A stretch of 64,000 bases of DNA from Rhodospirillales bacterium (GCA_022823235.1 JAJDXO010000030.1:186001-250000); one strand, 5' to 3'; shown: positions 8,456-18,289, numbered from the stretch's first letter. The notes: generated from the sequence alone by a model not told the origin. Numbers and translations: made by a program.

Positions 8456-9340
8456 ATGAACTATGTACTTCTGGCCAAGTTCCTGGCCGCATTTTCGTCG
8501 CTGAGCGCCGGGTTCTCCATTGTTGCGACCAGGTTCGTCATTCCGGACACCGACCCGCAATCGATGGCGGTCATTCGTTTCGGGATCGGCGCCCTCTGTC
8601 TGACGCCGTTTCTGATCGTCGGATTCAGGCGGGCGCCAATCGCGCTCGCCGATTGGCCGAGGATAATTCTCTTGGGCGCCCTGTTGTTTGGCCTGTTCAC
8701 GTACCTGTTCAATGCGTCGCTCACCTACACCACGGCGGCCCATGGCGCCGTAGGCCTCGCCACCTCGCCGATCATCACCCTCGTCCTGGCATGGCTCCTT
8801 GGCCGGGAAAGCATGACCGGTCTGAAGATGACCTGTGTCGTAATGGCGTTCCTGGGTGTCGGAGTGGCGGTTAGCGATTCACTCTTCGACAGCGGTACCG
8901 GCAGGGATATTTTGATCGGCGACAGCCTGATGCTGTTGGCCGCCTTGACGGTTTCGATCTACAGCATCTACGCCAAGCCGTACATCATGAAATACGGCGG
9001 CGTGTACTTTACCTCGATCGTCATGTTGGTCGGGGTGCTCTCGCTCCTGGCCGTGTCGCAGGTGGTCGGAGAACCGGTCCGGATGCCCTCGTTCTCGGTG
9101 TTCGATTGGTGGATCCTGGTGTTCCTGGGGGTGGTTGGCGCCGCCGTTCAATTTGCCGCTTACATCTGGGCGTTGGGGCGGATTTCCCCGGCGACGGCCG
9201 GCATTTCATTGACGCTGGCGCCCATCTCGGCCTTCATTTTCGCTTGGCCGATCCTCGGCGAGGCCATCAGTATTCAGGCCGTCATCGGCCTGGTGTTGGT
9301 CGTGGGATCAATCGTGATCATGAACAGACAGCCCCATTAG
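8456..9340 (+). CDS. EamA/DMT-family transporter
   Basis: 294-aa integral membrane protein with two tandem EamA repeats (about 1-140 and 150-290), ten predicted hydrophobic helices, and the typical repeat endings LGRESMTGLKMTCVVMAFLGV and LGEAISIQAVIGLVLVVGS. The family exports amino acids, nucleobases or other small metabolites; specificity cannot be read from sequence. Stand-alone gene with no strong operon link. Confidence 0.88.
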   Translation: MNYVLLAKFLAAFSSLSAGFSIVATRFVIPDTDPQSMAVIRFGIGALCLTPFLIVGFRRAPIALADWPRIILLGALLFGLFTYLFNASLTYTTAAHGAVGLATSPIITLVLAWLLGRESMTGLKMTCVVMAFLGVGVAVSDSLFDSGTGRDILIGDSLMLLAALTVSIYSIYAKPYIMKYGGVYFTSIVMLVGVLSLLAVSQVVGEPVRMPSFSVFDWWILVFLGVVGAAVQFAAYIWALGRISPATAGISLTLAPISAFIFAWPILGEAISIQAVIGLVLVVGSIVIMNRQPH

Positions 9341-9482
9341 ATCGCTTCCGGTGAGACCATAAGGCCCTTGGATGGGGTCTGCCGCGGGCCGGGAGCGGAC
9401 GAATGTATCGACCTGACGATCGGTTTCCTTTTCGGTCAATTTCATGCGACAACCAGCGACGTTCCAATAGCTTGCGGTTCCG

Positions 9483-10127
9483 ATGCAGACTCTCTCCGGT
9501 ATGGATTTCCTCATCGCCGTCGACCATCTGGCGGTTGCCGTGTTCGCCATATCCGGTGCGCTGGTGGCCAGCCGCAAGCAGATGGACATCTTCGGCTTCG
9601 TGCTTCTGGGGACGGTGACCGGCGTGGGCGGCGGCACGGTCCGCGACCTGCTGCTGGGGGACGGGGCGGTCAACTGGGTGCAGCAGCCATCCTACGTCGC
9701 CGTTTGCATCGCCGCCGCCGCCGTCACGTATTTCGCCGCCCATTTGTTTCAGTCCCGCTACCGGCTGATCCTGTGGCTGGATGCCCTCGGGCTCTCCCTG
9801 TTCTGCATTCTGGGCGCGGAGAAGGCCCTGGCGGTCGGCGCCCATCCTTTGGTGGCGATCATCATGGGGATCGTTACCGGCACGTTCGGCGGGATCATCC
9901 GTGACGTGCTCGGCGGCGAGGTGCCCCTGATCCTCCGGAAGGAGATCTACGTCACCGCCGCGTTGGCCGGCGCCTTGGTGTTCGTCGGGCTGTCGCTGGC
10001 CGGGGCCGGCGGTCTTTTGGCCTTTGGATTGGGTTTCTTGTGTTGCTTCACGGTTCGCGCCCTGGCAATCAGATTTGGCTGGTCTCTTCCGGCCTACAAG
10101 GCCCGGGAAGGCCGGGACGTTTCCTGA
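9483..10127 (+). CDS. Trimeric intracellular cation channel-like protein (UPF0126, YicG/YadS family)
   Basis: 214-aa membrane protein with seven hydrophobic helices arranged as two three-helix repeats. Both repeats carry the family glycine-rich motif: TVTGVGGGTVRDLLLG and IVTGTFGGIIRDVLGGEVP, each with the GG...RD signature. Prokaryotic TRIC homologues form potassium-permeable homotrimers; the bacterial YicG members have also been linked to glycine transport. ATG 9483 is used; ATG 9501 (MDFLIAV) is an alternative because no clear ribosome binding site precedes either. Confidence 0.85.
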   Translation: MQTLSGMDFLIAVDHLAVAVFAISGALVASRKQMDIFGFVLLGTVTGVGGGTVRDLLLGDGAVNWVQQPSYVAVCIAAAAVTYFAAHLFQSRYRLILWLDALGLSLFCILGAEKALAVGAHPLVAIIMGIVTGTFGGIIRDVLGGEVPLILRKEIYVTAALAGALVFVGLSLAGAGGLLAFGLGFLCCFTVRALAIRFGWSLPAYKAREGRDVS

Positions 10128-10161
10128 AAGTGCCGACGCGGATGAACCGGAGGATTGGAAA

Positions 10162-10875
10162 ATGACGACTGTGGATGAAGCGCGCCGGCAGGTGGCCGTC
10201 GCCAACCGGATCCTGGCCCGCGAGGATGTGGTGGATGCGTACGGACATGTGAGTCTGAGGCACCCCGACGATCCCGAGCGATTTCTGCTCGCCCGGTCGG
10301 TGAGCCCGGCCCTGGTGACGCCCGCCGACATCATGGAGTTCGACCTCGACTGCAACCCGATAGACGATGATCGGCGGCCCTACGGGGAACGGCCGATCCA
10401 CGGCGCCGCCTATCAGGCCCGGCCCGACGTCAATGCCGTGGTCCACAACCATTCCCACGCCGTGATCCCGTTCGGCGTCACCAATACGCCGATCCGGCCG
10501 TTGGTCCACGTCGGCAGCGGCATCGGCCCGGAAGTTCCCGTATGGGATATCGCCGACAATTTCGGCGATACCAACATGTTGGTCCTGACCATGGAGCAGG
10601 GCCGCGATCTCGCGAAATGTCTCGGGGCGGGACGGGTGGCGCTGATGCGGGGTCACGGATGCGTGGTTGTCGGTCCCAACCTCAAAGAGGCGGTCATGGT
10701 GTCGATCTATCTCCAGGTCAATGCCCAGCTGCAAATAGCCTCCATGCAGATGGGCGAGGTCAAATATCTGTCGCCCGAGGAAGAACGGCTTTATCAGGAA
10801 ATCCAATTCTCGCCGCTTTCCATGGACCGGGCCTGGGAGTATTTCGAGGAGCGCGCCGATCTCAGCGGCATTTGA
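10162..10875 (+). CDS. Class II aldolase/adducin-family protein
   Basis: 237-aa enzyme starting at ATG 10162 behind CCGGAGGATTGGAAA; the longer track ORF from 10024 overlaps the upstream gene and is rejected. The zinc ligands of the class II aldolase family are visible as HNHSHAV (two His) and GHGCVVVG (third His), with the glycine-rich YGHVSLRHPDDP near the N-terminus. Family members split or decarboxylate phosphorylated or hydroxy-keto acids, including the HCOMODA decarboxylase of phthalate-type pathways. The neighbouring FAH-family hydrolase and HpaR-like regulator favour a role in aromatic or keto-acid catabolism; the actual reaction is inference. Confidence 0.82.
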   Translation: MTTVDEARRQVAVANRILAREDVVDAYGHVSLRHPDDPERFLLARSVSPALVTPADIMEFDLDCNPIDDDRRPYGERPIHGAAYQARPDVNAVVHNHSHAVIPFGVTNTPIRPLVHVGSGIGPEVPVWDIADNFGDTNMLVLTMEQGRDLAKCLGAGRVALMRGHGCVVVGPNLKEAVMVSIYLQVNAQLQIASMQMGEVKYLSPEEERLYQEIQFSPLSMDRAWEYFEERADLSGI

Positions 10876-10890
10876 GCCGGTTACGCCTAT

Positions 10891-10930
10891 TTCCCATTTG
10901 CGCCGAACCGCCGTATAATTAACAAGTTAA
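10891..10930 (+). promoter_or_regulatory. sigma70-type promoter with overlapping MarR-type operator
   Basis: -35-like TTCCCA (10891-10896), 17-bp spacer, consensus -10 TATAAT (10914-10919), immediately followed and overlapped by the perfect dyad TTAAC-AA-GTTAA (10919-10930), which covers the expected start point near 10926. The position fits repression by the HpaR-like protein encoded two genes downstream. The spacer of 25 bp to ATG 10956 leaves a short leader. Confidence 0.6.
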
Positions 10931-10955
10931 ATAATTCAGGGCAGGGGACCGGCGG

Positions 10956-11819
10956 ATGAAACTCGTCACCTATGAGCTAGAGGGCAAACAATCGTTCGGC
11001 GCCGTCATCGGCAACGGAATATTCGATGTCGGCGCGCGGAACGAAGCCGGCTGCGGCAGCGTTCTCGAAGTGCTGCAAACGGGCAGCCTCTCCAAGGTCG
11101 ATAAAATGACGTCCGGCGCCGGGACCGATGCGGATCTCGCCGACATCAAATATCTCCTGCCCATCCCGCGGCCGCCGAAACTTCTGTGTATCGGGGTCAA
11201 CTACGCCAACCGCAACGAGGAATATAAGGACGGTTCCGACCTCCCCCGGTTTCCATCGATGTTCTTCCGCACGCCAGGGTCCTTCGTCGGCCACGGGGAG
11301 GACATCATTCGCCCTCCGGAGTCCGGTCAGTTGGACTACGAAGGCGAGATCGTGCTGATCATCGGCAAGGGCGGACGGCGGATCCCCAGGGAGAACGCGC
11401 TCGATCACATTGCGGGCATGACGCTGATGAACGAGGGCACCCTCAGGGATTGGATTCGGCACGCCAAGTTCAACGTCACCCAGGGCAAGAACTTCGAAAA
11501 AAGCGGCGCCATCGGACCCTGGATGGTCACGCCCGACGAGACCGGCGGTTTCGATGGGCTCCATCTGACCACCCGGGTCAACGGCGAGGTGCGTCAGGAC
11601 GATACCACCGACAGCATCATTTTCGACTTCCCCTACCTGATCAATTACATCTCCACCTTTGCCGAACTGGAGCCGGGGGACGTCATCTCGACCGGCACGC
11701 CGACCGGGGCGGGTGTCCGCTTCGATCCGCCGAAATGGCTGGTGCCGGGCGATACGGTAGAGATCGAAGTGCCGGGCATCGGTGTCTTGTCCAACGGTGT
11801 GGCGGACGAGAAAGTCTGA
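10956..11819 (+). CDS. Fumarylacetoacetate hydrolase family protein
   Basis: 287-aa FAH-fold enzyme. Visible metal-site elements are DYEGEIVLIIGK with two acidic ligands and the downstream FDFPYLINYISTFAELEPGDVISTGTPTGAG signature, with the catalytic loop region NYANRNEEYK near residue 85. Such enzymes cleave acyl-pyruvates or hydrate 2-oxo-hept-dienoates in homoprotocatechuate and related meta-cleavage pathways. It sits directly behind the promoter/operator at 10891-10930 and 6 bp ahead of the MarR gene, so the two are co-transcribed. The substrate is unknown. Confidence 0.88.
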   Translation: MKLVTYELEGKQSFGAVIGNGIFDVGARNEAGCGSVLEVLQTGSLSKVDKMTSGAGTDADLADIKYLLPIPRPPKLLCIGVNYANRNEEYKDGSDLPRFPSMFFRTPGSFVGHGEDIIRPPESGQLDYEGEIVLIIGKGGRRIPRENALDHIAGMTLMNEGTLRDWIRHAKFNVTQGKNFEKSGAIGPWMVTPDETGGFDGLHLTTRVNGEVRQDDTTDSIIFDFPYLINYISTFAELEPGDVISTGTPTGAGVRFDPPKWLVPGDTVEIEVPGIGVLSNGVADEKV

Positions 11820-11825
11820 GCGCCG

Positions 11826-12278
11826 ATGAGCCGCGCACCGCTCCGGGATTTCTCTCACTCGTTGCCGATGGCGCTGTTGCGGGCGCGCGAAGCGGTGATG
11901 AGCCGTTTCCGGCCGATGCTCAGGGCCCACGGCGTGACCGAACAGCAGTGGCGGGTCCTGCGCGCCTTGGAGGATTCCGGTGAGATCGAGATCAGTCGCC
12001 TGGCGGAACGGAGCTTTATCCTCATGCCCAGCCTGTCGCGCATTCTCCGGAATCTCGAGGGCCGGGACTTGATCACCCGGAGGGCTGCCGCGGCCGATCA
12101 GCGGCGGGTGTTGGCCGCCATCTCGCCGAAGGGCCGCGAACTGGTCGGTGAGGTCGCGCCCCATTCGGAGGCCAATTATGCGGCCATCGCCGAAGCGGCC
12201 GGAGAGGACAATATCGCCCAGCTCTACGGCCTGCTCGACCAGGTCACCAAATCCCTGGAGCCGCCGTCCAAGGACTGA
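11826..12278 (+). CDS. MarR-family repressor, HpaR-like
   Basis: 150-aa winged helix-turn-helix regulator. The N-terminal segment FSHSLPMALLRAREAVMSRFRP and the HTH MLRAHGVTEQQWRVLRALEDSGEIEISRLAER strongly resemble HpaR, the homoprotocatechuate operon repressor; the wing is DLITRRAAAADQRRVLAAI. It lies 6 bp after the FAH gene, and the dyad TTAACAAGTTAA upstream of that gene is the obvious candidate autoregulatory operator. Its ligand is probably an aromatic or keto-acid intermediate (inference). Confidence 0.85.
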   Translation: MSRAPLRDFSHSLPMALLRAREAVMSRFRPMLRAHGVTEQQWRVLRALEDSGEIEISRLAERSFILMPSLSRILRNLEGRDLITRRAAAADQRRVLAAISPKGRELVGEVAPHSEANYAAIAEAAGEDNIAQLYGLLDQVTKSLEPPSKD

Positions 12279-12484
12279 GCGCGGGTTCACGAGTCGTTCG
12301 CAGAACTCTCACGGGCGGTTGATTTCACCTGCCCGGTTGTCCCGGGGTACAGGCGCCGGGCTTGTCCGGCGATTGGCGGAGTGGCAGGTTAGGGGCCGTC
12401 GTCATTTGCGAGCGGGCGGAGTTCGTTGCGCGGTCCCAGGCCCCAAACATTTCATAGCGGAGTCAAATTGCCGGTCCCAGGGTC

Positions 12485-14464
12485 ATGTGCGGCATAGCGG
12501 GAATCATTCACTACGGCCTTTCCGACGGCGTTCCCGAACCCGTACTCCGGGACATGAACGATGCGTTGTCGCACCGCGGTCCGGATGGCGAAGGGACATG
12601 GTTGTCCGATGACCGGCGGGTCGGCCTGGCCCATCGCCGGCTGTCGATTATCGACCTGACGGCCGAAGCCGATCAGCCCATGCGCAACGAGGATGGTTCG
12701 GTCTGGATCACGTTCAACGGGGAAATTTACAACCACCTCGAACTCAGACGGGAGCTCGTGGCCGCGGGCCACACGTTCGCAACCGACCATGCCGATACCG
12801 AAGTTCTCATCCACGGCTATGAGGAGTGGGGGATCGAACGGCTGCTCGGGCGTCTCCAGGGCATGTTCGCTTTCGCCATTTGGGATGAGAATGCAAAGCG
12901 CATGACCCTGGCCCGGGACCGCGTGGGCATCAAACCGGTCTATTTCACGAAGGCGGGCGGGCGGTTTCTCTTCGCCTCCGAGATAAAATCCCTGGTCCGC
13001 CATCCGGCGGTTACGCCCGAACTGTCCGGGACCGCGTTTTACCACTACCTGAGCTATCTGACGCCGCCCGCGCCGCTCACCATGTTCCGCGGCATCTACA
13101 AACTGCCGGCGGCCCACTATCTTGAGGTGGCCGATGGGGGAACCATGCGGGCGGTCCGGTACTGGGATGCCGTGCCTCGCGGCGGGGGTGACAGCGGGGA
13201 GGATTATGAAGCCGGCGTCCTCGATCGGCTGGAACGGTCGGTGGAGCGCCGGATGATGTCCGATGTCCCGTTCGGCGCCTTTCTGTCCGGCGGCATGGAT
13301 TCGTCGGTGAATACGGCTCTGATGAGCCGCCACTCGGCGGAGCCGGTCAAGACATTTTCCGTCGGATTCAGCGATCACCGGCATCTCAACGAGTTGGACT
13401 ACGCCCGGCGGGTGGCCGATCACCTGGGCACCGAGCACCACGAAGTGCTGGTAAATGAAAGCGACATGACCGGATACCTGGCTCAGTTGGTGCGGGACCA
13501 GGATGAGCCGCTGGCCGACTGGGTTTGTATTCCGCTCCACTTCGTCTCGAAGCTGGCTCGCGAGAACGGGGTGAAAGTGGTTCAGGTCGGCGAGGGATCC
13601 GACGAGCAGTTCTGCGGCTACCGCTCCTACATGATGTATCTGCGGCTTCACCAAAGGTATTTCGCCGCCTTTCGGAAGTTTCTGCCGGGCTCGATGCGGC
13701 GGGGTGTCGCGGCCGGTGCGCGGGCTGTCGCCGGTATGTTTCCCGGTTTCGAGATTTACGCGGATGCCGTCGGCCGCGCCGCCCGCGGCGGCGAGGCCTT
13801 TTGGAGCGGCGCCGTGGCCTATTGGGAATCCCAGAAGGCGCCGTTGATGAATGGCGCCGATCCGGCCGAGCCGGAAGACTTCGAGGAGCTCATCGGTATG
13901 GGACTGTTGCCGCCGCGATTCCGGGCGCGGGACAGCGAGCAGGTAGCGCTCGCCTATCTGGATGGGTTCGATGAGCGTTTTCCCGAGAGCGATCAATTGA
14001 TGAGAATGATCCACAACGAATTCCGGCTTCGTCTCCCGGAGCTGCTGCTGATGCGGGTGGACAAGATCACCATGGCGTCCTCTCTTGAAGGCCGGGTGCC
14101 GTTTCTCGATCACGAACTTGTCGACTACACCATGGGCATCCCGATGGACGCCAAAATCAGGGGCGGAGAGGCCAAGGCGCTGCTCAAATCGGCGGTCCGC
14201 GGGATCATCCCCGACGAAATAATCGATCGCCCGAAGATGGGTTTCTCGGCGCCCATGGCGGAATGGCTGCGGGGCGATTTCGGGCGTCAGGCGGAAGCAC
14301 AGATCACCGCCTCGTCCCTGCTGGACGCGGCGGGGCTGAACAAGGCGCATGTGCGGAATTTGATCTCGGACCATCGCAATGGCCGCCGCGATGCGGCGCT
14401 GTTGGTCTGGGTGCTTTATAACGCGGCGGCATGGTTCGACCATTGGGTGGACGACGGCGAGTGA
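12485..14464 (+). CDS. asnB: Asparagine synthase (glutamine-hydrolysing), exopolysaccharide-type
   Basis: 659-aa protein beginning MCGIAGI, so after Met removal Cys2 is the glutaminase nucleophile (class II amidotransferase domain, about 1-210; SHRGPDGEGT, ITFNGEIYN). The synthetase domain has the ATP pyrophosphatase loop FLSGGMDSS near residue 270 and EGSDEQFCGY further on. It normally makes asparagine, but AsnB paralogues of this length beside glycosyltransferases are common in polysaccharide loci, where they may amidate uronic acid sugars. The following GT4 gene and nearby wecB/wecC support that. It starts at ATG 12485 after a 206-bp intergenic region. Confidence 0.9.
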   Translation: MCGIAGIIHYGLSDGVPEPVLRDMNDALSHRGPDGEGTWLSDDRRVGLAHRRLSIIDLTAEADQPMRNEDGSVWITFNGEIYNHLELRRELVAAGHTFATDHADTEVLIHGYEEWGIERLLGRLQGMFAFAIWDENAKRMTLARDRVGIKPVYFTKAGGRFLFASEIKSLVRHPAVTPELSGTAFYHYLSYLTPPAPLTMFRGIYKLPAAHYLEVADGGTMRAVRYWDAVPRGGGDSGEDYEAGVLDRLERSVERRMMSDVPFGAFLSGGMDSSVNTALMSRHSAEPVKTFSVGFSDHRHLNELDYARRVADHLGTEHHEVLVNESDMTGYLAQLVRDQDEPLADWVCIPLHFVSKLARENGVKVVQVGEGSDEQFCGYRSYMMYLRLHQRYFAAFRKFLPGSMRRGVAAGARAVAGMFPGFEIYADAVGRAARGGEAFWSGAVAYWESQKAPLMNGADPAEPEDFEELIGMGLLPPRFRARDSEQVALAYLDGFDERFPESDQLMRMIHNEFRLRLPELLLMRVDKITMASSLEGRVPFLDHELVDYTMGIPMDAKIRGGEAKALLKSAVRGIIPDEIIDRPKMGFSAPMAEWLRGDFGRQAEAQITASSLLDAAGLNKAHVRNLISDHRNGRRDAALLVWVLYNAAAWFDHWVDDGE

Positions 14465-14593
14465 TCGCCGTTTTGCGGACGCTGGCCTTGCCGGGGCCGC
14501 ATGCGCCATAGGTCATGTCCCCGGACGTTGGTGGACTGCCGGGCATAAATGATATAATCCACTGCTTCCGCTTGGATAACTTCGAGACCGGTT

Positions 14594-15757
14594 GTGGGCC
14601 ACAAACTTCCGCGCAGCAACAAGATCCGCGTGCTGGTCAACGGAATTCATGCAAAGAGCGGTGGCGGGGTCACCTACCTGAGAAACATCCTGCCGATCCT
14701 TGCGGAAGATGACGATCTCGAAACCCATCTTCTCCTTCATCGCGATCAATCCGAGCTTTTTGGATTATTGAGCGAGAAGGTACGCGTCCATCTGCTCGAA
14801 TTCGACAACCGGTTCTTCTCCGCCCTGGTGTGGGAGCAGCTGGCCTTGCCGTTTCTGGCCAGATCGATGTCCGCCGATGTCACCTTCTCGCCGGCCAACT
14901 ACGGACCGCTGTTCGCGCCGAACCGGGTGATCGTACTGAGAAACTCCCTCGCGGTCGTTGGCCGGGAAACACGGATCTCGCGCCGTCTCTACTGGATTGG
15001 ACTGTCCCTGATGACGGGTCTGTCGCTGCTGACCTGTATGAAGGCGATCGCGGTCTCGCGGTACGCCAGGAATGCCTTGACCTTCGGTTTCGGCGGCCGC
15101 CTCCGGGACAGGGTTACGATCGTCAATCACGGGGTAAACCCGGTGTTTTCGCCGGATGATACCGTGGACCGCGAACCTTACTTGTTGGCGGTATCTGATA
15201 TTTATATTCAGAAGAATATCCATACCCTTATCGAGGCGATGGCAACGGTTCATCGCAGGCGTCCGGAGATCAAATTGAAGATTGCCGGGCGATCCATCGA
15301 TTCCGGTTATATGAGGGAGCTTCAGGAGAGGATTGCCGAGCTCGACCTCGCCGAGGTCGTCGAGTTCCTGGGGGAGAGACGGACCGACGAGCTGCTCGAA
15401 CTGTACCGCCGTTGTTTGGTGTTCGTGTTTCCTTCGACGGTGGAGACATTCGGCAATCCGCTGGTTGAGGCGATGGCCTGCGGCGCGCCGATCGCCTGCT
15501 CGAACACGGCAGCCATGCCTGAAATCGTGGGCGATGCAGCGGAGTTCTTTTCACCCTTGGATGCCGAGGAGATGGCTGCCAGGATTCTCGCGATTGCCGG
15601 TGATCCGGCGTTGCGGCGCGAGCTGGGACTCCGCGCACAGAAGCAGGCCGCCGGATATTCGTGGTCCAGAGCCGCCTCGGAAACGGCCGATGTCATCAAG
15701 AGCGCCGCCCGCCGGCCATTGCCGAGCGGAAATTCCACCGGATACGCGCCATCCTGA
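14594..15757 (+). CDS. Glycosyltransferase family 4 protein
   Basis: 387-aa GT-B fold protein. N-terminal KIRVLVNGIHAKSGGGVTYLRNI with the glycine-rich acceptor loop, and C-terminal domain with the GT4 nucleotide-sugar motif ETFGNPLVEAMACGAPIACSN (E-x7-E). It transfers a sugar from an activated donor to a growing surface glycan on the cytoplasmic side. The first usable start is GTG 14594; an upstream ribosome binding site is not obvious, so the N-terminus is uncertain by some residues. It follows asnB in the same direction and ends in an intrinsic terminator. Confidence 0.87.
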   Translation: MGHKLPRSNKIRVLVNGIHAKSGGGVTYLRNILPILAEDDDLETHLLLHRDQSELFGLLSEKVRVHLLEFDNRFFSALVWEQLALPFLARSMSADVTFSPANYGPLFAPNRVIVLRNSLAVVGRETRISRRLYWIGLSLMTGLSLLTCMKAIAVSRYARNALTFGFGGRLRDRVTIVNHGVNPVFSPDDTVDREPYLLAVSDIYIQKNIHTLIEAMATVHRRRPEIKLKIAGRSIDSGYMRELQERIAELDLAEVVEFLGERRTDELLELYRRCLVFVFPSTVETFGNPLVEAMACGAPIACSNTAAMPEIVGDAAEFFSPLDAEEMAARILAIAGDPALRRELGLRAQKQAAGYSWSRAASETADVIKSAARRPLPSGNSTGYAPS

Positions 15758-15765
15758 CCGGTCAC

Positions 15766-15791
15766 GCCGGATATGAGTCCGGCTGGTTTTT
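15766..15791 (+). terminator. Intrinsic terminator of the asnB-GT4 unit
   Basis: GCCGGA (15766-15771) and TCCGGC (15778-15783) form a perfect 6-bp stem with a 6-nt loop, followed after TGG by TTTTT (15787-15791). It lies between the convergent GT4 and wecC genes. Confidence 0.7.
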
Positions 15792-15836
15792 CGATGAGCG
15801 GTGTTCGTGCCGCCGACCCGCTTGGGGTTGCGCCTT

Positions 15837-17084
15837 CTATCGCCAGATGCCGCGGGTGTCGATGACGGTTTTCCCGGCGAGGCGCTCCCGTTCCAGGGAG
15901 CGGAACTCATTGTGATCGGTGAGCAGGACGACGATATCGGCGGCGTCTAGGGCATCGTCGAGTGCGCAAAGTGTCGCGTCCGGCAGGGCGAGGCCGTCCG
16001 GCAGGGATTTAATGTTCGGTTCGACGATCAGCATCGGCACCGGGGTTTCCGCCGCCAACAAACGGATCACGTCGAGCGCCGGGCTTTCGCGAAGGTCGTC
16101 GATGTCGGCCTTGTATGCCAGGCCGAGACAGGCCACCGGCCCTCCCGGTTGCTCACCGAGGGCGGCCTTGATTCGCCGCACCACGCGCGCCGGCATGCCG
16201 TCATTGACGTCCCGGGCGGTTTTGATCAGCGGTGTCGAATCCGGCGCCGTCTGGACGATGAACCAGGGGTCGACGGCGATACAATGGCCGCCGACGCCGG
16301 GCCCGGGCCGCAGGATATCGACCCGGGGATGGCGGTTGGCCAGCTCGACCAACGACCAGACATCAATGCCGAGTTCCTCGCACACATTCGCCATCTCGTT
16401 GGCGAACGCGATGTTGGTGTCCCGGTAGGCATTCTCGGCAAGCTTGACCAACTCGGCGGTCCGGGCGTCCGTGACGTGGCAGTCGCCCTTGACGAAGGCG
16501 GCGTAAAACGCCTTTGCCTTTTCGCCGCACGCCGGCGTCAAGCCGCCGATCACCCGCTCGTTGCCGACCAGCTCCAACAGGACCCGGCCCGGCAATACGC
16601 GCTCCGGACTATGGGCCACATGCACGTCGCAGGTCCCGCCCCCGTCGGCCGGAAAGGAAAGATCGTCCCGCTCCTCGGCCAGCCAGTCCGCCAGCTTTTC
16701 GGTGGTACCGACGGGCGAGGTGGATTCGAGCACCACCAGGTCGCCGGATTTCAGCACGGATGCGAGGTCGCGGGCGGCGGCCTTCAAATGCTCGAGGTCC
16801 GCGGTTCGCCGGTCGGTGAACGGGGTGGGGACGGCAATGACGAAGACATCCGCCTCCACCGGTTTGGCGCGGATAGTGAGGTTTCCCGACGCGATCGCGC
16901 TCCGCACCAGGATATCGAGATCGGGCTCGACAATATGGGTTTCGCCCCGGCCGAGTTCCTCGATCACGTCGTCATTGGTGTCGACGCCGACCACTTTGAT
17001 GCCCCGATTGGCGATGACCGCCGCCGTCGGCAAGCCCACGTAGCCGAGCCCGATCACGCAAACGGTGCCGGATCCGCCGCTCAT
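15837..17084 (-). CDS. wecC: UDP-N-acetyl-D-mannosamine dehydrogenase
   Basis: 415-aa cytosolic NAD-dependent sugar-nucleotide dehydrogenase, oxidising UDP-ManNAc to UDP-ManNAcA. N-terminal Rossmann motif [16 protein letters not shown], catalytic cysteine in [16 protein letters not shown], and the C-terminal [15 protein letters not shown] element, all typical of the UDP-Glc/GDP-Man dehydrogenase family; the PWFIV context after the catalytic site is WecC-like. Its ATG overlaps the stop of wecB (ATGA at 17081-17084), giving tight translational coupling. Part of the surface-glycan precursor pathway. Confidence 0.9.
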   Translation of the reverse strand: MSGGSGTVCVIGLGYVGLPTAAVIANRGIKVVGVDTNDDVIEELGRGETHIVEPDLDILVRSAIASGNLTIRAKPVEADVFVIAVPTPFTDRRTADLEHLKAAARDLASVLKSGDLVVLESTSPVGTTEKLADWLAEERDDLSFPADGGGTCDVHVAHSPERVLPGRVLLELVGNERVIGGLTPACGEKAKAFYAAFVKGDCHVTDARTAELVKLAENAYRDTNIAFANEMANVCEELGIDVWSLVELANRHPRVDILRPGPGVGGHCIAVDPWFIVQTAPDSTPLIKTARDVNDGMPARVVRRIKAALGEQPGGPVACLGLAYKADIDDLRESPALDVIRLLAAETPVPMLIVEPNIKSLPDGLALPDATLCALDDALDAADIVVLLTDHNEFRSLERERLAGKTVIDTRGIWR

Positions 17085-18193
17085 GAGCCGATCACGCCGG
17101 CTATTCGCGAGGCCGCCTTGCCGTCGCCGTAAGGGTTGATGGCTTTGCTCATCTCATCGTATGCCGCCGCGTCATCCAACAGCCGCTCGGTCTCCGAAAC
17201 GATTTTCGCCCGGTCGGTGCCGACCAGACGCACCGTGCCGGCATCGACGGCCTCCGGCCGCTCGGTGACGTCCCGCATGACCAGAACCGGCTTGCCGAGC
17301 GACGGGGCTTCCTCCTGTATGCCGCCGGAATCGGTGATGATCAACCGCGCCCGGTCCATCAAGGCGACGAAGGGCAGGTAGGCGACGGGTTCGACCAGGT
17401 GCACATTGTCCCGGCCGCCGAGGATGTCGTGAACCGGCGCCTGGACGTTGGGATTGAGGTGGACCGGATAAACGATCTCCACATCGGGCCGCGTGCCGAG
17501 TTCGGCGAGGGCGCCGCAGATTCGCTGAAATCCGTCACCGAAGTTTTCCCGCCGGTGGCCGGTCACCAGGATCAATTGACGTTCCGGGTTCAGCGCGGGC
17601 AGTCCGGATAGGACGGAGTCGGCGAGGCCGCCGTCTTCGGCCAGACGATCGCGGGCGGTGAACAGCGCATCGATCACCGTATTTCCGGTGACCGTAATGC
17701 CGTTCTCGCCGATACCCTCGCGCAGCAGGTTTTGACGCGCCGACTGGGTGGGAGCGAAGTGCAGATCGCACAGCGTGTCGGTCACCCGGCGGTTCATTTC
17801 CTCCGGCCACGGCGCCATCATGTTTCCGCTGCGAAGCCCCGCCTCCACATGTCCGACCGGGATGTCCTCGTAGAACGCCGCCAGCGAGGCGGCCATTGTC
17901 GTCGTGGTATCGCCATGAACCAGTATCCGGTCGGGCGCCAGTTCCCTGAAGATCGGCGGCAGGCCGCGAAGCACCGCGGTCGTGATGTCCTCGAGGGTCT
18001 GTCCGTGGGTCATGATGTCGAGATCGAACTCGGGATCGATTTCGAACACGGCAAGAACCTGGTCGAGCATGTCCCGGTGCTGCGCGCTGACGCAGACAAA
18101 CGACTCGATGCCGTCGCGCACCGCCAATTCGGTGACGACGGGCGCCATCTTGATGGCTTCGGGCCGGGTGCCGAAGACGGAAAGAACGCGCAT
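17081..18193 (-). CDS. wecB: UDP-N-acetylglucosamine 2-epimerase (non-hydrolysing)
   Basis: 370-aa enzyme interconverting UDP-GlcNAc and UDP-ManNAc, the substrate of WecC. Family landmarks: [13 protein letters not shown] at the N-terminus, [38 protein letters not shown] and [28 protein letters not shown]. First gene of the leftward wecB-wecC pair, overlapping wecC by 4 bp. No clear Shine-Dalgarno is present ahead of its ATG. The pair plus the convergent asnB-GT4 suggest part of an ECA/capsule-like locus, without the rest of the assembly genes in this window. Confidence 0.92.
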   Translation of the reverse strand: MRVLSVFGTRPEAIKMAPVVTELAVRDGIESFVCVSAQHRDMLDQVLAVFEIDPEFDLDIMTHGQTLEDITTAVLRGLPPIFRELAPDRILVHGDTTTTMAASLAAFYEDIPVGHVEAGLRSGNMMAPWPEEMNRRVTDTLCDLHFAPTQSARQNLLREGIGENGITVTGNTVIDALFTARDRLAEDGGLADSVLSGLPALNPERQLILVTGHRRENFGDGFQRICGALAELGTRPDVEIVYPVHLNPNVQAPVHDILGGRDNVHLVEPVAYLPFVALMDRARLIITDSGGIQEEAPSLGKPVLVMRDVTERPEAVDAGTVRLVGTDRAKIVSETERLLDDAAAYDEMSKAINPYGDGKAASRIAGVIGS

Positions 18194-18289
18194 GGAAGGA
18201 GTGCCCCCGTTAGACGTGGCACCGGTATAACAGAAGCAGGGCCTTGAAACGAATACTGAAAATACCGCGCGGGCGGGAGTTGGAGGGCC

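Noticed and set aside
12452-14509. 685-aa minus-strand ORF
   Set aside because: Shadow of asnB, same reasoning.
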